Positions 8,084 to 18,845 of a stretch of 64,000 nt of DNA are shown in pieces. The DNA lies in the NCBI GenBank assembly GCA_014584345.1, contig JACTNB010000034.1:44840-108839 (forward strand), given 5' to 3'. The position numbers and the translations under genes were made by a program. The stretch is from Planctomycetota bacterium. Its GTDB lineage: Bacteria; Planctomycetota; Planctomycetia; Planctomycetales; Planctomycetaceae. The notes under the pieces are model-generated. The model did no database searches. It saw nothing but the letters and a program-made list of their open reading frames with translations, and had not been told where the DNA came from. The first letter of the stretch is position 1. Each line of letters begins with the position of its first letter.

Positions 8084-11000
8084 TTAAGTGTTAGGTTGTT
8101 CGAATTGTACGGTTTCGGTTTCGATGGGGGCAGGAATCAAGCCGTAGGCCGCCGCGATCAGTTTGAGGGGATGTGTCACGGGTTTGGCGCCGGGGTGTTC
8201 CATCTGCAGGCGACAAGCGGAACATTCCGAAGCGGCCACGGAAAAATTTTCCGCGACCACGGCGTCCAGCAGAGGCGCTCCGATTTTCAGGGAGCGTTCA
8301 TGGTTTTTTCTGGAGAGCCCGAACGTGCCCGCCATGCCGCTGCACCCTTTATCCAGGGGATGGAGAGTGAGTCCCGGAATAAGTGGCAGCAATTCGTGAT
8401 AGGGATTTCGCCCGGGCAATGCCCGCTGATGACACGGTTCGTGGTAGCCAATCGTCGCCTGGAGCCGGGAAAAATCGGTGCGGAATGTTCCTTGATCATA
8501 CAGTTGCAGCAGAAAGGCCCCCGCTTCCCACACATGATCGGCGAGCGACTGGACGTCGGGATGTTGAATCAGGAGGGGATATTCCTGCGACAGACAGACG
8601 GCACTCCACGGTTCCACGCAGAGGATCGGGTGCCCCTCCCGGGCGTACGGGCCCAGCACCCGTAAATTTACTTCGGCGATTTCCCTGGCTGCAGCGAGAT
8701 CCCCCGCATTGACCAGTGTCATTCCCGAAACTTCCTGTTCCAGCGGCACCACGTACGGAATGCCGTGATGCCTCAGAATCGATTCCAGCGCCTCGGCAAT
8801 TTGAGGGTCGTGAAAATTGGAGTAGTAATCCAGGAACAGGACCACCGGCTTTGCGCCCGAGTTGCTGCCGGCGGTTGTCACTTCCGGAATTTTCTTGCGT
8901 TTGTTTCGAATTCGCACCTGTTCCAGATAGGGGCGTCGCGCGAGCGGGGGGAGTCGCCGGCGTGCATCGATCCCGCACGTCTGTTCGAGCAGCCAGCGTC
9001 CCCAGCGCGTGCGAAACAATAAATTGACGCCCCAGGAGAATCGCCAGGCCAGGTTGGCAATCCTTCCGATGTGGCTCAACACCCAGTCCACGCGCTGCAG
9101 TCCATTCTGTTGAACATCAGCCGCCTTGGCTTCCAGCCACAAATGCGGAATGTCGACTTGGCTGGGACATTCCAGGTGGCATTGCTTGCAGTTGAAGCAG
9201 GAGTCGAGATTTTCCTGCACAGCCCGATCGCCGGGGCCGGCCGGTGCCACGGCGCTGGCGGAAAGAAAACGATCGATCAGATAATTGCGGATGGCATTCG
9301 CCTTGGCTCTTGGCGAGTAGAATTCGCAAGCCAGGTCGCGAGTGAAGGGGCACATGCGTCCGCGTCCCGGCCCTGGCACCGACTTGCATTGTCCGCAGCC
9401 GTTGCAATGACGAGCGGATTCCGCCATCTCGGACGCTTGCCAGAGAAGTTGCGGCTCGTCGGTCAATTGCAACTCGACCAGTTCTGCGTCCGGGCGCATG
9501 TGCCGAATCGTCAGGTGTGGATCACTGCTGACAATTTTCTCGGGGTTCAGAATGTTGCGCGGGTCAAATAGCTGCTTGACCTGCTGGAAGACCCGGTAGA
9601 GCGGACCATATTGTTGCCGAATGAAGGCCGTGCGGGAAAACCCGTCTCCGTGTTCGCCCGAGATGGAACCCCCATGATCGAGGACGACACGATAAATATC
9701 GCGAGACAACGCCTCGTAGACTCCCTTGGTTTCCGTCGAGGGCATTTCCAGAAAGGGGCGCAAATGGAGTTGTCCGCTCCCGGCATGCGCATAAAGCGAG
9801 GCGGTCACCCGATAACGCTGGAAAACCCGTTGGGCCTGATGAAGAAAATCACTCATCCCCCTCGGCGGAACGACAATATCCTCGATGATGGGGATGGGCC
9901 GTGCGCTCCCTTTGATCCGTGCCAGCAAGGGGATTACCTGGCGTGGCAATTGCCAAAGTCGCCGGGCTTCTTCCTCCGTGCTGGTCAACTGGGCCAGGTT
10001 GGCACTCTGAAGATCGTGAACGACAAAGCGACGAAAACGCTCCAGCGTGATTTCCAGGGCGTGCTGCTGAACATCCACGAATTCCACCAGCAGCGCGGCT
10101 TCGGCCTGGGGCGGAATGCGGACATCGTGCGTCAACGAGGATTCGCGGGCCAGCGTCAGCAGGCGACGATCGAGTAAGTCACAGGCACTCGGTTCGAATT
10201 CGAGTATCCCGGGTAAGGCTTGAATCGCCTGATCAAAGCGAGAAAACAGCAGCAGCGCAACCCCCCGTGCCGCGGGTAGTGGCGACGTGTGCAACTCCGC
10301 TTCGGTACATAACCCCAGCGTCCCCTCGGAACCGGCAAACAGGCGGGGGAAGTTCAAATAACCCCGCTGCAAGACACCCCGCAGCATGTAACCCGCGCAA
10401 TTCCTGGGCAGGGAGGGCTGGTATTCCCGGATCAGATCCTCGTGTTCCTTCAGAATGGTTGCCAGCCGCCGCAGGATTACGCGGACCCGCGCGTATTGAT
10501 CGTGATCCTCCTCGTGCGCGGCAAGACTTCCCCCCGACAAGCCCGCCAGCATCGGTTCGTTTCCCAGCCAGTGGGAACCACCATCGGAAAGCACCACCTG
10601 CAAGCGGCGGAGATGGTCTCGAGTGGACCCCACGCGTAAGGCATGCGACCCGGCAGCATCCACGCCAATCATGCCTCCGAGCGTGGTAATGGTGGCATTC
10701 GAAGGATCGGCGGCGAAACAACGTCCCATCGGTTTGAGCGCGCGATTCAGGTCGTCGAGCACAACACCCGGTTGCACCACGACGGTATGTTCCCGAATAT
10801 CCAGAATGCGATTCATATGCCGGGAGAAATCGACAACAATTCCCGCTCCCAGGCAGCCTCCGGCCAGGCCCGTACCGGCCCCGCGGGCAATCACGGGATG
10901 TTGATTGTCGGCGGCATAGCGAACGATTGCCGCCACATCCGCCGTGCTCCGCGGAAAAGCGACCGCCAGTGGCAGTACCTGATGCAGACTTGCATCCGTT

Positions 11001-11173
11001 GCATACAGCGCTAATACGCCAGGGTCGCCACGGACCTCGCCAGCCAACTGGCCAGCCAGATCTTCGCGAATTTGCTCGCTGATTCTCGAATGCTGCTCGT
11101 CGAGGGTGGTCACTTCGGGTGGAAACTCTTTGCTGAAAGGTATTAACCGGACAGGAATCGGAACAGGCGACAA
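8084..11173 (-). CDS. FAD-linked oxidase / Fe-S / CCG-domain fusion dehydrogenase (D-2-hydroxyacid type, YdiJ-like)
   Basis: A 1029-residue fusion of a glycolate-oxidase-like flavoprotein with an Fe-S electron-transfer half. The FAD-binding type 4 domain covers about residues 60-280 (IARGAGTGLAGGCLG). The FAD-oxidase C-terminal domain is about 290-560 (SGEHGDGFSR). The first Cys cluster is near 590 (CNGCGQC, then a later Cys-Pro) and the second near 660 (CFNCKQCHLECP). CCG-type cysteine motifs lie near 911 (HEPCHQRALP), 943 (GCSGMAG) and 986. Members oxidise D-2-hydroxyglutarate or D-lactate and pass electrons to the quinone pool. The longest frame begins with TTG; GTG 11113 is an alternative start. 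Its TAA abuts moaD. Confidence 0.88.
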   Translation of the reverse strand: MSPVPIPVRLIPFSKEFPPEVTTLDEQHSRISEQIREDLAGQLAGEVRGDPGVLALYATDASLHQVLPLAVAFPRSTADVAAIVRYAADNQHPVIARGAGTGLAGGCLGAGIVVDFSRHMNRILDIREHTVVVQPGVVLDDLNRALKPMGRCFAADPSNATITTLGGMIGVDAAGSHALRVGSTRDHLRRLQVVLSDGGSHWLGNEPMLAGLSGGSLAAHEEDHDQYARVRVILRRLATILKEHEDLIREYQPSLPRNCAGYMLRGVLQRGYLNFPRLFAGSEGTLGLCTEAELHTSPLPAARGVALLLFSRFDQAIQALPGILEFEPSACDLLDRRLLTLARESSLTHDVRIPPQAEAALLVEFVDVQQHALEITLERFRRFVVHDLQSANLAQLTSTEEEARRLWQLPRQVIPLLARIKGSARPIPIIEDIVVPPRGMSDFLHQAQRVFQRYRVTASLYAHAGSGQLHLRPFLEMPSTETKGVYEALSRDIYRVVLDHGGSISGEHGDGFSRTAFIRQQYGPLYRVFQQVKQLFDPRNILNPEKIVSSDPHLTIRHMRPDAELVELQLTDEPQLLWQASEMAESARHCNGCGQCKSVPGPGRGRMCPFTRDLACEFYSPRAKANAIRNYLIDRFLSASAVAPAGPGDRAVQENLDSCFNCKQCHLECPSQVDIPHLWLEAKAADVQQNGLQRVDWVLSHIGRIANLAWRFSWGVNLLFRTRWGRWLLEQTCGIDARRRLPPLARRPYLEQVRIRNKRKKIPEVTTAGSNSGAKPVVLFLDYYSNFHDPQIAEALESILRHHGIPYVVPLEQEVSGMTLVNAGDLAAAREIAEVNLRVLGPYAREGHPILCVEPWSAVCLSQEYPLLIQHPDVQSLADHVWEAGAFLLQLYDQGTFRTDFSRLQATIGYHEPCHQRALPGRNPYHELLPLIPGLTLHPLDKGCSGMAGTFGLSRKNHERSLKIGAPLLDAVVAENFSVAASECSACRLQMEHPGAKPVTHPLKLIAAAYGLIPAPIETETVQFEQPNT

Positions 11174-11207
11174 TTCGATTCCGTTCCCGCAAACAGACGT
11201 GCGCCGT

Positions 11208-13424
11208 TCAACCGCGTGCTTCCATATTTTTCAGGCATGCCTTCACGATACGAATTTCATCATACGAAATCTTGCCGAGCAACGCCTCGTGTAAAGGTTT
11301 CAATCGGTCGGAATCGACTTCCAGGGCCGCCAGCGACACCTGTTGAAACACGTCTTCGTCAACCCAGGGGGTCGACGAGACCAGACATTCCCGCTCGATA
11401 TAGTCGACCAGATATTGCGCGACCGTCGATTGGGCCCGCTGCATCCGTTCCGCGACCTCTTCCAGGCTCGCCCCGGCAGCGAACATTTCCGACGCGGCTC
11501 GAGGGATATTTTTCGTGGGGGCCTGGTCGGGCGTGCTGCCAGACATGGACTCTACGACTCCAGGTGCTTGCAACGGGTCGAAATTTCGATCTCGCGGCAG
11601 TTCCAGCAGTTCGGTCTGTGCAATGATGACTTCAATAAACCGTGCCGCATACTCGTCGCACTTGCGTTGCCCCACTCCGTGAATGTGCAGAAAATTTTCC
11701 TTGCAGGTCGGTCGGCGGCTGGACAGGTCGATCAGAGTGACATCGCCGAAGATTACAAACGGAGCCACATTTTTTTCCGCCGCGATGTCGCGACGCAATT
11801 TTCGCAATTCCTCGAACAGGAGCGTTTCCAACTCGTTCAATTCAACCCGCTGATTTCGAGATACTGGCTTGTTGACGCGCGGCTGCAGCAGGCGAGGCAC
11901 GAACTCTCCCTTGAAGACACGCCGACCTTTCGCCGTCACGGACAACGTCCCGTATTCTCCGCGACGTTCCAGCAACTGTTGCGATTCTAATTGATCGAGC
12001 CACTGGCGAATCTCTTTTTTTGCGTGTTCGCCCAACAACCCGTAGGTTGAAAGCCGATCATGACCATTTTCCAGCACACGCTGTTCGCGCGAGCCCGCTA
12101 ACACACTGGCGACGTAATCTCCGCCAAAGCGTTCTTCCACGCGGACCACGCACGAGAGGATTTTTTGCGAGATGACCAGGGCATCCGACATTTCCTGCAT
12201 TTCCTGCAGGCAAACATCGCAGGCACGGCAATTGTCCCGTTCATAGGATTGCCCAAAGTACTCGACGAGCGAGCGATGCCGACACGTCATGCCGTGGCAG
12301 AACAGGCTTTTCAATTGGAGTTGCTTGGTTGCCATCTCCCGGGCTTCCGTCGGCAGGTCGGCCAGCATTTTCTTCCAGGTGACAAAATCCTGGCTGCCGT
12401 AAAACAGGTGACATTCCGACGGGAGCCCATCGCGACCTGCCCGGCCCGTTTCCTGCTGGTAATTCTCGATCGATTTCGTCGCGGAGGCGTGAATCACATA
12501 CCGCACGTTCGGTTTGTCTATCCCCATGCCGAAGGCGACCGTCGCCACGACAATCTGAGCCCGCTCGTTAAGAAAGTCATCCTGGGCTGCTTGCCGCCGA
12601 TCGTGGTCCAGACCTGCGTGATAGGCCACGCTGCGATACCCGGACTGCACCAGAAAGAGATTCAATTCTTCCACCTGTCGGCGGGAGATACAGTAGATGA
12701 TACCGGCTTGCCCGGTGAAGCGATCGATCACTTCCCGCACCTGCCGCCGTAGCTCCTGCCGGGGCACCACCCGATAGGTTAGATTGGGGCGATCGAAATC
12801 TCCCACCAGAATACGAGGCTGCTGTTGATGCAGCTGGGTCGCGATATCGGTGCGGACCTGTTCGGTGGCAGTCGCGGTGTAGGCATGCAGATTCACGCCC
12901 GGAAATCGGTCTCGGAGTTTGCCCAGCAGGCGGTACTCGGGGCGGAACTGATGCCCCCAACTGCTGATGCAATGGGCTTCATCGATGGCAAAAAAGGCAA
13001 TTTTCACCTGCCCAAGAAATGTCAGCATCCGTTCCGTGCAGAGTCGCTCGGGGGCCACATACAAGATTTTCACCTCTCCCCCACGGATGCGATCAGCGAT
13101 CTCCCGTTTTTCCTCCCCAGTTTGTGAACTGTTTACCGCAGCGGCCTGTATCCCCAGGTCCCGCAGGGTATCCACCTGATCCTTCATCAGGGCAATCAAG
13201 GGAGAGACCACAACAGCCAGACCTTCCCGCAACAGCGCGGGGACCTGGTAACAGAGCGATTTGCCACCTCCCGTCGGCAACACTACGAGGGAATCCCGTC
13301 CTTGCAGCACGGCGTCGATCGCTTCTTCCTGGAGCGGGCGAAACGCATGATAGCCCCAGTGCTTTTCCAGCACCTGGAACGCTTGCTCCATCCCATTCGA
13401 AGTTGCCTGTTCCGGAAGATTCAT
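11208..13424 (-). CDS. recQ: ATP-dependent DNA helicase RecQ
   Basis: A 3'-5' helicase for recombination and fork repair, 738 residues from the ATG at 13424, which has a GGTGGGGG ribosome site. The frame remains open to 13559 but the extra residues look non-coding. Domains in order: SF2 helicase with Walker A PTGGGKSLCYQ, DEAH box AIDEAHCISSWGH and motif VI GRAGRDG; RQC zinc-binding cysteines (CRH...CRACDVC); winged helix; HRDC domain with HIHGVGQRK. A C-terminal helix-turn-helix follows (EMFAAGASLEEVAERMQRAQ region), as found in long RecQ proteins of this type. It lies upstream of the dehydrogenase-moaDE unit with a 35-base gap. Confidence 0.95.
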   Translation of the reverse strand: MNLPEQATSNGMEQAFQVLEKHWGYHAFRPLQEEAIDAVLQGRDSLVVLPTGGGKSLCYQVPALLREGLAVVVSPLIALMKDQVDTLRDLGIQAAAVNSSQTGEEKREIADRIRGGEVKILYVAPERLCTERMLTFLGQVKIAFFAIDEAHCISSWGHQFRPEYRLLGKLRDRFPGVNLHAYTATATEQVRTDIATQLHQQQPRILVGDFDRPNLTYRVVPRQELRRQVREVIDRFTGQAGIIYCISRRQVEELNLFLVQSGYRSVAYHAGLDHDRRQAAQDDFLNERAQIVVATVAFGMGIDKPNVRYVIHASATKSIENYQQETGRAGRDGLPSECHLFYGSQDFVTWKKMLADLPTEAREMATKQLQLKSLFCHGMTCRHRSLVEYFGQSYERDNCRACDVCLQEMQEMSDALVISQKILSCVVRVEERFGGDYVASVLAGSREQRVLENGHDRLSTYGLLGEHAKKEIRQWLDQLESQQLLERRGEYGTLSVTAKGRRVFKGEFVPRLLQPRVNKPVSRNQRVELNELETLLFEELRKLRRDIAAEKNVAPFVIFGDVTLIDLSSRRPTCKENFLHIHGVGQRKCDEYAARFIEVIIAQTELLELPRDRNFDPLQAPGVVESMSGSTPDQAPTKNIPRAASEMFAAGASLEEVAERMQRAQSTVAQYLVDYIERECLVSSTPWVDEDVFQQVSLAALEVDSDRLKPLHEALLGKISYDEIRIVKACLKNMEARG

Positions 13425-13690
13425 GCCCCCACCATTGTTTGCGGTTATAGCCTGGACCTGTCGCCTGGAGACGGTGTTGTTTCCTGGCCTGAAACACCCC
13501 GGCTTTCCCCTTCTCCGCCTTGATTCCGAGAATTGTAGCGGAATTGGTCGGAAATTCATGCGTCGTAGGGAAATATCCCCGGAGGCGATTTCATCGCCCG
13601 GCGATTCTCCTGGCCTTTGATTCGCATCCCGTGTGGGAACCTTTTACAATACCGCCATCAATCTGCCCACCCGTCAGGAAAGCTGCTGAA

Positions 13691-14503
13691 ATGATTGCTG
13701 CCCCTCGTGTTTGTGTGTTGCGTGCCCCCGGCACAAACTGTGATGCCGAAACCTGTTTCGCCTTCGATCAGGCGGGCGGTGTTGCGGAAAATGTGCACTT
13801 GTTTGAACTGCTGGAAACGCCGTCCCGACTGGCCAATTACCAGATCCTCTGCATTCCCGGTGGGTTCAGTTACGGAGATGACATTGGCGCGGGCGTGATT
13901 TTCGCCAGTCAGTTCCGCCGTCAGATGGGTGAACTGCTGTTTGAACACCTGGAGAGAGACACCTTGACGCTCGGCATTTGCAACGGTTTCCAGGTGTTGT
14001 TGAAGGCTGGGTTGCTGCCGGGAGGCGCATCCGGTTGGCAGCACGATTCCGAACCGCTACGAACGACCACGCTCACCTGGAATAACAACGGAAAATACAC
14101 GGCTCGCTGGGTGAATCTTGTTTGTGACAGCCCGCAAAATGTCTTTCTACGAGGAATATCCCAGCTGGAACTGCCGATCGCGCATGCGGAGGGCCGCATC
14201 TGCGTCAGCGATCCTGCGCAAATCTTCCAATGGCAAGCCGCTGGTCAAATTGCCCTCCGTTATTGCGACGTCTCCGGTCAGATCACCGATGCGATCCTGC
14301 CGGAGCCTGTTAATCCCAATGGATCGATCGCCAATATCGCTGGACTGGGCGATCCCTCGGGACGGGTGCTGGGATTGATGCCCCATCCCGAGCGATTTCT
14401 GAAAGCGACGCATCATCCGCAGTGGACCCGCAAGCAGCTCACCGGAGACGGCCAGGGAATGCAACTGTTTCGGAACGCCATCGAATATTTTGCCGCCAAG
14501 TGA
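13691..14503 (+). CDS. purQ: Phosphoribosylformylglycinamidine synthase subunit PurQ
   Basis: This glutamine amidotransferase subunit makes ammonia for FGAM synthesis, step four of purine biosynthesis. The 270 residues carry the class I amidotransferase triad: the nucleophile Cys in TLGICNGFQVL (about residue 98), and the His and Glu in LMPHPERF near the C-terminus. The conserved start is RVCVLRAPGTNCDAE and the oxyanion region is CIPGGFSYGDDIGAG. The ATG at 13691 is chosen because the conserved N-terminus starts there with a CAGGAAAG upstream; the frame extends back to 13520 without homology. PurL and PurS are not in the window. Confidence 0.93.
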   Translation: MIAAPRVCVLRAPGTNCDAETCFAFDQAGGVAENVHLFELLETPSRLANYQILCIPGGFSYGDDIGAGVIFASQFRRQMGELLFEHLERDTLTLGICNGFQVLLKAGLLPGGASGWQHDSEPLRTTTLTWNNNGKYTARWVNLVCDSPQNVFLRGISQLELPIAHAEGRICVSDPAQIFQWQAAGQIALRYCDVSGQITDAILPEPVNPNGSIANIAGLGDPSGRVLGLMPHPERFLKATHHPQWTRKQLTGDGQGMQLFRNAIEYFAAK

Positions 14504-14598
14504 GTGATTTGCCCCCCGTGGGTCAGGGCGAATCGCACGATCGGCCCCGGGGCGGGTGTCTCTCCGTGATTTCAACTTTTCCTGCAGGAGCAAGCCGT

Positions 14599-15201
14599 AT
14601 GGAAGCATCGGAACCCCCCTGGCGGCGCGTCTGCGTGTTTGCTGGTTCTCAATCGGGTGTCAACGGAGAATACCGCGCCACGGCGGCCGCCTTCGGCCGA
14701 CTGCTGGTCAGCCGGAATCTGGGGCTGGTTTATGGCGGGGGAAGTGTTGGCCTGATGGGCGTGATAGCCGATGCCGTTTTGGAATCGGGGGGAGAAGCGA
14801 TCGGCGTCATTCCCGATTTCCTTGCCACACGGGAATTGCTGCACCCCACGCTGACCGAAACGATCATCACGGCCGACATGCACACCCGCAAGGCCAAAAT
14901 GGCCTCGCTGGCGGATGCGTTTATCGCCATGCCGGGGGGGCTGGGAACTTTCGAGGAGTTCTTCGAAGTGCTCACTTGGGCGCAACTGGGCGTGCACCGC
15001 AAACCGATCGGCCTGCTGAACGTCGCAGGGTTTTACGATCCCGTGTTGGAACTGATTAATCACAGTATTCAGACGGGCTTTGTCCGCGCCGAGCACCGTG
15101 ATCTGCTCGAAGCCGATGCCGATCCCGCCAGGCTGCTCGATAAACTCGATCAAAAATCCATGCCACAACTCCCCAAGTGGACGAACCTCTCGGAAACCTG
15201 A
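14599..15201 (+). CDS. LOG family protein (nucleoside 5'-monophosphate phosphoribohydrolase, TIGR00730 type)
   Basis: 200 residues with the Rossmann-like LOG fold. The diagnostic motifs are CVFAGSQSGVN at the start, LVYGGGSVGLMG (nucleotide loop), HTRKAKMASLADAFIAMPGGLGTFEEFFE with the PGGxGTxxE signature, and KPIGLLNVAGFYD. Family members cleave the N-glycosidic bond of cytokinin-type or ordinary nucleoside monophosphates. The ATG follows CAGGAG by nine bases; the open frame to 14422 is in purQ-overlapping sequence and is rejected. It lies 95 bases downstream of purQ, so co-transcription with a purine gene is possible. Confidence 0.9.
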   Translation: MEASEPPWRRVCVFAGSQSGVNGEYRATAAAFGRLLVSRNLGLVYGGGSVGLMGVIADAVLESGGEAIGVIPDFLATRELLHPTLTETIITADMHTRKAKMASLADAFIAMPGGLGTFEEFFEVLTWAQLGVHRKPIGLLNVAGFYDPVLELINHSIQTGFVRAEHRDLLEADADPARLLDKLDQKSMPQLPKWTNLSET

Positions 15202-15371
15202 TGTACTCATTACAGTCGTCACACTCTGACTTGGAGACCAAGCGCCAGCGAGGATCACGCGGGAGAGCGAACGGGCGTGCGGTTGACGGCACGCGATAGA
15301 GTGTCGATACTCAACTAATGGATGGATTTCCCGCTATTTCTCCGACACAAATTCGTGAAGCGAGAGTCTCG

Positions 15372-16898
<1,527 letters not shown>

Positions 16899-16986
16899 GC
16901 CCGAGTGCCCAAAGAGTTGATAACGCCGGAGGGATTGTGGGCATCGGCACTGCGCTGGAGTGGGTAATACGCTGGGAAGTCGTCCG

Positions 16987-17415
16987 CTATTCGGTGGAGC
17001 GTAGTTTTTCCAGGGTGAGCTGGTTGCCTCGTTCGTTGTATTGAACAAGATCCATGAAACTGCGCATCAGCATCACGCCGCGTCCACCGGGGCGATCCAG
17101 GTTGTCCTCGTCGGTGGGATCGATCAGGTCATCGGGGTTGAAACCGGCCCCCTCGTCGGCAATCACAATCTGAATCTTTTCGCGGGTAATGGTCCAGGAG
17201 ATCGTCACCTGCTTGTCGGGGCTCATCTGGTTCCCGTGTCGAATGGCGTTGGTAATCCCCTCGGAGAGGGCCAATCGCAAGATGAACAAATCTCGTGGCG
17301 AGAATTCGCAAGATTCTGCTGCCGCGATAATCTGTTCCTGAACCTCCAACCCGCGAGTTGTGTCGCTGGGTATGGCGATTTTGTGGAAAACGGTGCTGTC
17401 GGAGTCAGATGCCAT
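16987..17415 (-). CDS. RsbW-like anti-sigma/anti-anti-sigma serine kinase, copy B
   Basis: 142 residues with a GHKL ATPase fold of the RsbW/SpoIIAB class. The N-box is LALSEGITNAIRHGNQM, the G1 box VIADEGAGFNPDDL, and the G2 box GGRGVMLMRSFMDLVQYNERGNQL. The ATG at 17415 is preferred over the GTG at 17451 because it aligns exactly with the paralogue upstream and gives the same length. Such kinases phosphorylate a STAS antagonist on Ser and may sequester a sigma factor. It is the third gene of the minus-strand STAS module, 78 bases after copy A. Confidence 0.85.
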   Translation of the reverse strand: MASDSDSTVFHKIAIPSDTTRGLEVQEQIIAAAESCEFSPRDLFILRLALSEGITNAIRHGNQMSPDKQVTISWTITREKIQIVIADEGAGFNPDDLIDPTDEDNLDRPGGRGVMLMRSFMDLVQYNERGNQLTLEKLRSTE

Positions 17416-17493
17416 CGTGTCCCGCGCTAAGCTGGGGTTATGTGTAACCACGGTGTTCTCATCCTCGGCCCAGCCTGAATGATACGGAAGTGT

Positions 17494-17922
17494 TTAGCTG
17501 CTGGTATTCTTCTTCTCGATCGTGAGTTGATTGCCGCGCTCATTGTACTGCATCAGATCCAGAAAGGCCTTCATCAACATAATGCCTCGGCCGCACGGCC
17601 GTTCCAGGTTTTCGTCGGCCGTGGGGTCCGGGATCAATTCGGGTTTGAAGCCTGGTCCCTCGTCGAGAATAACCACCCGAATTTTCTCGGGGCTGATCCC
17701 CCAGGCGATCCGCACTGATTTATCCAGATCAAGCCGATTTCCATGTTTGATGGCATTGATAATTCCTTCTTCCAGGGCCAGTCGCATGCTGAAAATGTCG
17801 CGGTCCGAGAACTGGAATTGCTCCATATGGCTGATGATCCGTTCCTGTACCTCCTGGCCCCGAATGGTGTCACTGGGAATAATTACATCGAACAGTTGAT
17901 CAAATTCGTCGGCAGTGATCAT
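17494..17922 (-). CDS. RsbW-like anti-sigma/anti-anti-sigma serine kinase, copy A
   Basis: 142 residues, a tandem paralogue of the gene just downstream. Both share IPSDT-RG-EVQE-II near residue 15, the N-box LALEEGIINAIKHGN, the G1 box VILDEGPGFKPE and the glycine lid CGRGIMLMKAFLDLMQYNERGNQLTIEK. All ATP-contacting positions look intact, so both copies should be active kinases. It follows the STAS-domain gene after 141 bases, consistent with a partner-switching unit in which one antagonist is read by two kinases. No sigma factor gene is adjacent. Confidence 0.86.
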   Translation of the reverse strand: MITADEFDQLFDVIIPSDTIRGQEVQERIISHMEQFQFSDRDIFSMRLALEEGIINAIKHGNRLDLDKSVRIAWGISPEKIRVVILDEGPGFKPELIPDPTADENLERPCGRGIMLMKAFLDLMQYNERGNQLTIEKKNTSS

Positions 17923-18063
17923 GGGCGTTCGGGAGTCAGCAAGCTAGAAGAATTCCATTCTGGACGAAATCTCTCGTAACGGCGGACTGCCAGTGTCCGT
18001 TCCAGTCCCCCCATTGGGGTATTAGCCGCCTCGTAGGGTTGCCGCTGCTGAACATTACCAAAC

Positions 18064-18417
18064 TCAAAAACCTTGCAGGGCGTCTTCCTGGGTATCCTTG
18101 ATATCAAAAAGTTTATTCAGTTTTGTGATGGCAAACACCTCGTAGATGTCTGGTCGAATCGCGCACAGTCGCAGTTTGCCGGCGTTGGCCTTTACCTTTT
18201 TATCCATCGTGATCAGCTTGCCCAAGGCAGCGCTGGAAAGATATTCCACATTCGAAAAATCCAGAACGATGCGCTTGCGACCATCTTCTTCCACCAGCGC
18301 GAAAAGTTGGCTGCCTATTTGCTGAATGTTGTTCTCATCCAGAATTTTTTTGTCTACAAACGAGGCAATCGTGACATTACCGACCTCTTCCACGTTAATC
18401 CGTCGGCCTGCAGCCAT
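18064..18417 (-). CDS. STAS-domain anti-sigma factor antagonist
   Basis: 117 residues forming a SpoIIAA/RsbV-like STAS domain: beta strand VGNVTIASFVDKKILDENN, IVLDFSNVEYLSSAALGKLI with the conserved phospho-acceptor serine in the D-x-S/SSAALG region (about residue 61), and LRLCAIRPDIYEVFAITKLNKLFDI at the end. The start at 18417 has a good AAGGGAAGAG site; upstream residues to 18492 are not conserved. It heads the module with two RsbW-like kinases. When unphosphorylated it should bind a kinase and free that kinase's target. Confidence 0.88.
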   Translation of the reverse strand: MAAGRRINVEEVGNVTIASFVDKKILDENNIQQIGSQLFALVEEDGRKRIVLDFSNVEYLSSAALGKLITMDKKVKANAGKLRLCAIRPDIYEVFAITKLNKLFDIKDTQEDALQGF

Positions 18418-18845
18418 GGCTCTTCCCTTACCTAATAGTTCAATGGACCCGCTGTCGGAAGATGCTGTGCAACCCCAAAGGGTGCAACTCACACCGACTT
18501 CAACATGTCGACACCCTCAAGGTTTTTTCGACATGAATTCCTGACTTTCCGCGAACTCGACCTCAATTTTCGACCCGGGTAAAGCCGAGGGCTGAATCCG
18601 AAAATCGGCTTTCCCCCGCTACTCTTTTCCCCAAGACAACCAACGTTTCGTTAAATTTCCGGATCAGAACCGTCCGGCAGACAGCGAGAAGAACACCCAG
18701 CCCCTTCTGGCCACGCCCAAAAACCACCCGGGCAGTTCGGTTGAGGGAACCGCGTATTATCGCTTGGATTTTGTCCTGTTCGGGACAGCACTATATTGAG
18801 CGAGATTGTTGGGAATGTCAACCAGTATCGCTGTTTGTCAATTCG
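18418..18845. other. Intergenic region, STAS gene upstream / app1-like gene downstream
   Basis: 428 bases without a supported gene. A small hairpin (TGTCC 18772-18776 pairing with GGACA 18783-18787) sits just past the end of the App1-type gene and could help stop transcription, but no T-run follows on the minus strand. The promoter of the STAS module must lie here; I could not pick a convincing -35/-10 pair. Confidence 0.3.

Noticed and set aside
10233..11192. 319-residue frame rich in Arg/Gly/Cys
   Set aside because: Alternative frame of the FAD/Fe-S dehydrogenase gene; composition typical of a shifted frame.
13520..13690. Long N-terminal extension of PurQ
   Set aside because: No homology or ribosome site; the conserved N-terminus starts at the ATG at 13691.
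15275..15294. GCGTGC/GCACGC hairpin as terminator after the LOG-family gene
   Set aside because: Only six base pairs with a long loop and no T-run.
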